Shown: positions 13,491-15,357 of the stretch, in pieces
Layout: each line of letters starts with the position of its first letter
Numbering within the stretch: the stretch's first letter is position 1
Origin: Candidatus Poseidoniales archaeon
GTDB taxonomy: Archaea > Thermoplasmatota > Poseidoniia > Poseidoniales > Thalassarchaeaceae
Assembly: GCA_028821815.1 (NCBI GenBank)
Contig: JAPKEY010000018.1
Coordinates: forward strand, 1-15,357
Direction: 5' to 3'
DNA: 15,357 bases
The notes under the pieces: model-generated
Database searches by the model: none
Told to the model about the DNA's origin: nothing
The model's input: only the letters and a program-made list of their open reading frames with translations
Made by a program: the position numbers and the translations under genes

Positions 13491-13515
13491 GAGGGCATTA
13501 AACTCTAAAGCCCTC
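13491..13515 (+). promoter_or_regulatory. Palindrome around an AT-rich core upstream of purF
   Basis: GAGGGC and GCCCTC form a perfect six-base inverted repeat separated by 13 bases that contain ATTAAACTCTAAA, the best TATA candidate before purF (about 34-46 bases from the ATG). It may be an operator overlapping the promoter, or a terminator stem of eL37 with a large loop. The 75-base gap between eL37 and purF otherwise shows only a weak CACC/GGTG pair at 13469-13481. Confidence 0.35.
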
Positions 13516-13542
13516 CCCTGTGACGACAAACTAGGTTGCGCT

Positions 13543-15078
13543 ATGTGTGGTATCATTGGTGCCGTCGTCCAAGAGGGCCAACCTGTAGCATCTGTCATCT
13601 ATGACGGTCTAACTGTTCTGCAGCACCGCGGCCAAGATGCGGCTGGTATTGTAACCTGTGAAGGTGACCATTTATACCAGCGGAAAGCGAATGGGTTGGT
13701 CCGTGATGTGTTCCAACAAAGGCACATGGACATATTGATTGGACACATGGGGGTGGGCCACGTTCGTTACCCTACGGCTGGAACTTCGTCCTGTGCTGAG
13801 GCTCAGCCATTCTACACAAATTCACCACACGGGATTTCTTTGGCACACAATGGAAATTTGACCAATGCTGATGAATTGAGAGAACAATTGTACAATGAAG
13901 ACCTTCGGCATGTGAATACGAGTAGTGATTCAGAGGTTCTGATGAATGTTTTTGCTCACGAACTCCAAAAGCGTGGCAAGTTGTACATTGAAGGAAAATT
14001 ACGATTGAATGTAGAAAATGTTTTCCACGCAGTCTCAAAGGTTCATGAACGCTGTCGAGGCGGATATGCAATTATCTCGATGATTACGGGATATGGAATC
14101 CTCGGCTTCCGTGACCCTTGGGGAATCAGACCACTCATCCTCGGTCGAAGAGATGCCCCCGGTGGAGGGGATGAATGGGTTCTCGCCTCTGAATCGGTTG
14201 CTTTGATTACTCTCGGTTGCGAAATTGTCCGGGACATCGAACCGGGGGAAGCCGTCTTTATCGCCTCCGGAGGGCAATTTTTTGCACACCAATGCTCAAA
14301 CAAAGCAAAGTACAGCCCTTGCATCTTTGAGCACGTTTACTTCGCACGCCCCGATTCAATTATCGATGGCATCAGTGTCCACCGTGCACGACTGAAAATG
14401 GGGCGAAAGTTGGCAGCTCGAATCCCCGCTGAGCACCCCGATTCAAACATCGATGTCATCATCCCTGTGCCGGACAGTGGCAGAATTGCAGCCATGGAAT
14501 TGGCAAAAGATCTAGAGAGTCCATTCCGCGAAGGATTTGTCAAGAATCGTTACGTTGGACGCACAGTCCTCATGCCGGGTCAGGACATTCGTAAAGATAG
14601 CGTGCGCAAAAAACTCAATCCTATCCCTTACGAATTTGCAGATAAGAATGTACTCCTTGTCGACGATAGTATTGTCAGAGGAAATACGAGTGCTAAAATT
14701 GTGCAAATGGCACGAGATGCTGGGGCTAGCAAGGTGTTCTTCGCCAGTGCGGCACCTCCTGTAATTCACCCCAATGTGTACGGTATCGATATGCCCGCCA
14801 AGAGTGAGTATATCGCCCATGACCGTTCAGAAGAAGAGGTTAGCAAAGTGATCGGTGCAGATTGGCTCATGTATCAAACCCTAGAGGATTTGATTGATGC
14901 TTGCCAAGGTGGCTCCTGTGGTGTTGAAGAATTTGATACCTCTTGTTTCAATGGCATCTATGTGACGGGAGATATCGATGACGATTACCTCGCGAAATTG
15001 GAGGCTTCTCGTAACGATTCCGCAAAAAAAAAGCAGATGAAAAATGATGAGATCTTAGAGATCCACAACGAGCCCTGA
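13543..15078 (+). CDS. purF: Amidophosphoribosyltransferase, E. coli-type
   Basis: First committed step of purine synthesis: PRPP and glutamine to phosphoribosylamine. 511 aa. The start is fixed by M-C-G-I, since Cys2 is the glutaminase nucleophile exposed after Met removal; there is no propeptide. N-terminal Ntn glutaminase domain (1 to about 235) with LQHRGQDAAGI, GHVRYPTAG, LAHNGNLTN and SSDSE; C-terminal phosphoribosyltransferase domain with VIIPVPDSG, FVKNRYVGRT and the PRPP loop VLLVDDSIVRGNTS (370-383, D374-D375). Similarity to E. coli PurF runs to the very end (EIHNEP against EMHNEG), unlike the propeptide-bearing Fe-S B. subtilis type. No strong Shine-Dalgarno; a palindrome and TATA-like core lie upstream. 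thiI follows nine bases later, so the two are probably cotranscribed. Confidence 0.98.
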   Translation: MCGIIGAVVQEGQPVASVIYDGLTVLQHRGQDAAGIVTCEGDHLYQRKANGLVRDVFQQRHMDILIGHMGVGHVRYPTAGTSSCAEAQPFYTNSPHGISLAHNGNLTNADELREQLYNEDLRHVNTSSDSEVLMNVFAHELQKRGKLYIEGKLRLNVENVFHAVSKVHERCRGGYAIISMITGYGILGFRDPWGIRPLILGRRDAPGGGDEWVLASESVALITLGCEIVRDIEPGEAVFIASGGQFFAHQCSNKAKYSPCIFEHVYFARPDSIIDGISVHRARLKMGRKLAARIPAEHPDSNIDVIIPVPDSGRIAAMELAKDLESPFREGFVKNRYVGRTVLMPGQDIRKDSVRKKLNPIPYEFADKNVLLVDDSIVRGNTSAKIVQMARDAGASKVFFASAAPPVIHPNVYGIDMPAKSEYIAHDRSEEEVSKVIGADWLMYQTLEDLIDACQGGSCGVEEFDTSCFNGIYVTGDIDDDYLAKLEASRNDSAKKKQMKNDEILEIHNEP

Positions 15079-15087
15079 GGTGATTGA

Positions 15088-15357
15088 ATGGGCCAATGGT
15101 TGGTCCGAATGGGTGAATCAATGCTTAAATCCAAACCGGTCCGTAAGCATTTCACCCGTATTTTGAGACGGACACTCACCGCGCAGTGCCACATCCGCGG
15201 TGCAGAGGTGAGTATTCGTGTTGAAGGGGGGCTCATGTTTGTTAGCGGTGAGAATGATTCGGAAATTACTGATGCACTGAAACACACATTTGGCATTTAT
15301 GCTGTCGATCCATTTGTCGAAGTTGAACCCACACCAGAGGATGTTGCAAATGCAGCA
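15088..15357 (+). CDS. thiI: tRNA 4-thiouridine synthase ThiI, N-terminal part only
   Basis: First 90 codons; the gene runs off the right edge. The N-terminal ferredoxin-like domain is recognisable by VRMGESMLKSKPVRKHFTRIL (family pattern V-R-x-G-E-x-x-L-K-S), followed by VSIRVEGGLMFVSG and ALKHTFGIYAVDPFVEV, the lead-in to the THUMP domain. Full-length ThiI adenylates U8 of tRNA and inserts sulfur; in some organisms it also serves thiamine synthesis. The catalytic PP-loop domain is outside the window, so activity cannot be judged. GAGGTGA at 15077-15083 overlaps the purF stop and decides the ATG at 15088. Confidence 0.88.
   Translation, partial: MGQWLVRMGESMLKSKPVRKHFTRILRRTLTAQCHIRGAEVSIRVEGGLMFVSGENDSEITDALKHTFGIYAVDPFVEVEPTPEDVANAA

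Overview
The window looks like a piece of a planktonic euryarchaeal genome, most likely Marine Group II/III (Candidatus Poseidoniia, Thermoplasmatota). The evidence is archaeal information-processing genes (ABCE1/RLI, aIF2-alpha, Nop10, eL42, eS27, eL37, a PAC2-family protein), TATA-type promoter elements, GGAGGTGA-like ribosome binding sites and an apparently bacterial-type purF. The exact lineage is an inference; no rRNA or other strong taxonomic marker is present.

Layout. (1) 1-1109, minus: a gene running off the left edge, encoding two zinc ribbons, a poly-Asp run and a collagen-like Gly-Pro tail. (2) 1223-3617, plus: two squalene/phytoene synthase family genes in tandem, the first squalene-synthase-like, the second phytoene-synthase-like with an unusual N-terminal extension. 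(3) 3704-9143, plus: ABCE1 followed closely by two paralogous Cas4/Dna2-type Fe-S nucleases, each fused to a C-terminal OB-fold region. (4) 11792-9140, minus: the archaeal translation cluster eL42-eS27-aIF2alpha-Nop10-PAC2, continued by tRNA-Ser(CGA) and a small ubiquitin-like sulfur-carrier protein ending in Gly-Gly. (5) 11938-13208, plus: two translationally coupled membrane proteins of unknown function. (6) 13282-15357, plus: eL37, an E. coli-type purF and the start of thiI, which runs off the right edge.

Themes. Ribosome components and ribosome recycling (eL42, eS27, eL37, aIF2alpha, ABCE1), rRNA pseudouridylation (Nop10) and tRNA sulfur chemistry (thiI, possibly the GG-tailed protein) are mixed with isoprenoid and purine synthesis. 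The two most unusual things are the tandem nuclease-OB fusion pair behind ABCE1, and the loss of metal-ligand cysteines that are nearly invariant elsewhere from both ABCE1 (Fe-S domain) and eL42 (zinc finger). There is no gene-free stretch longer than about 150 bases, no CRISPR array, no insertion sequence and no rRNA. Short perfect GC-rich hairpins recur between genes, and the two ribosomal-protein promoters share an AACCCT[C/G]ATATA element.
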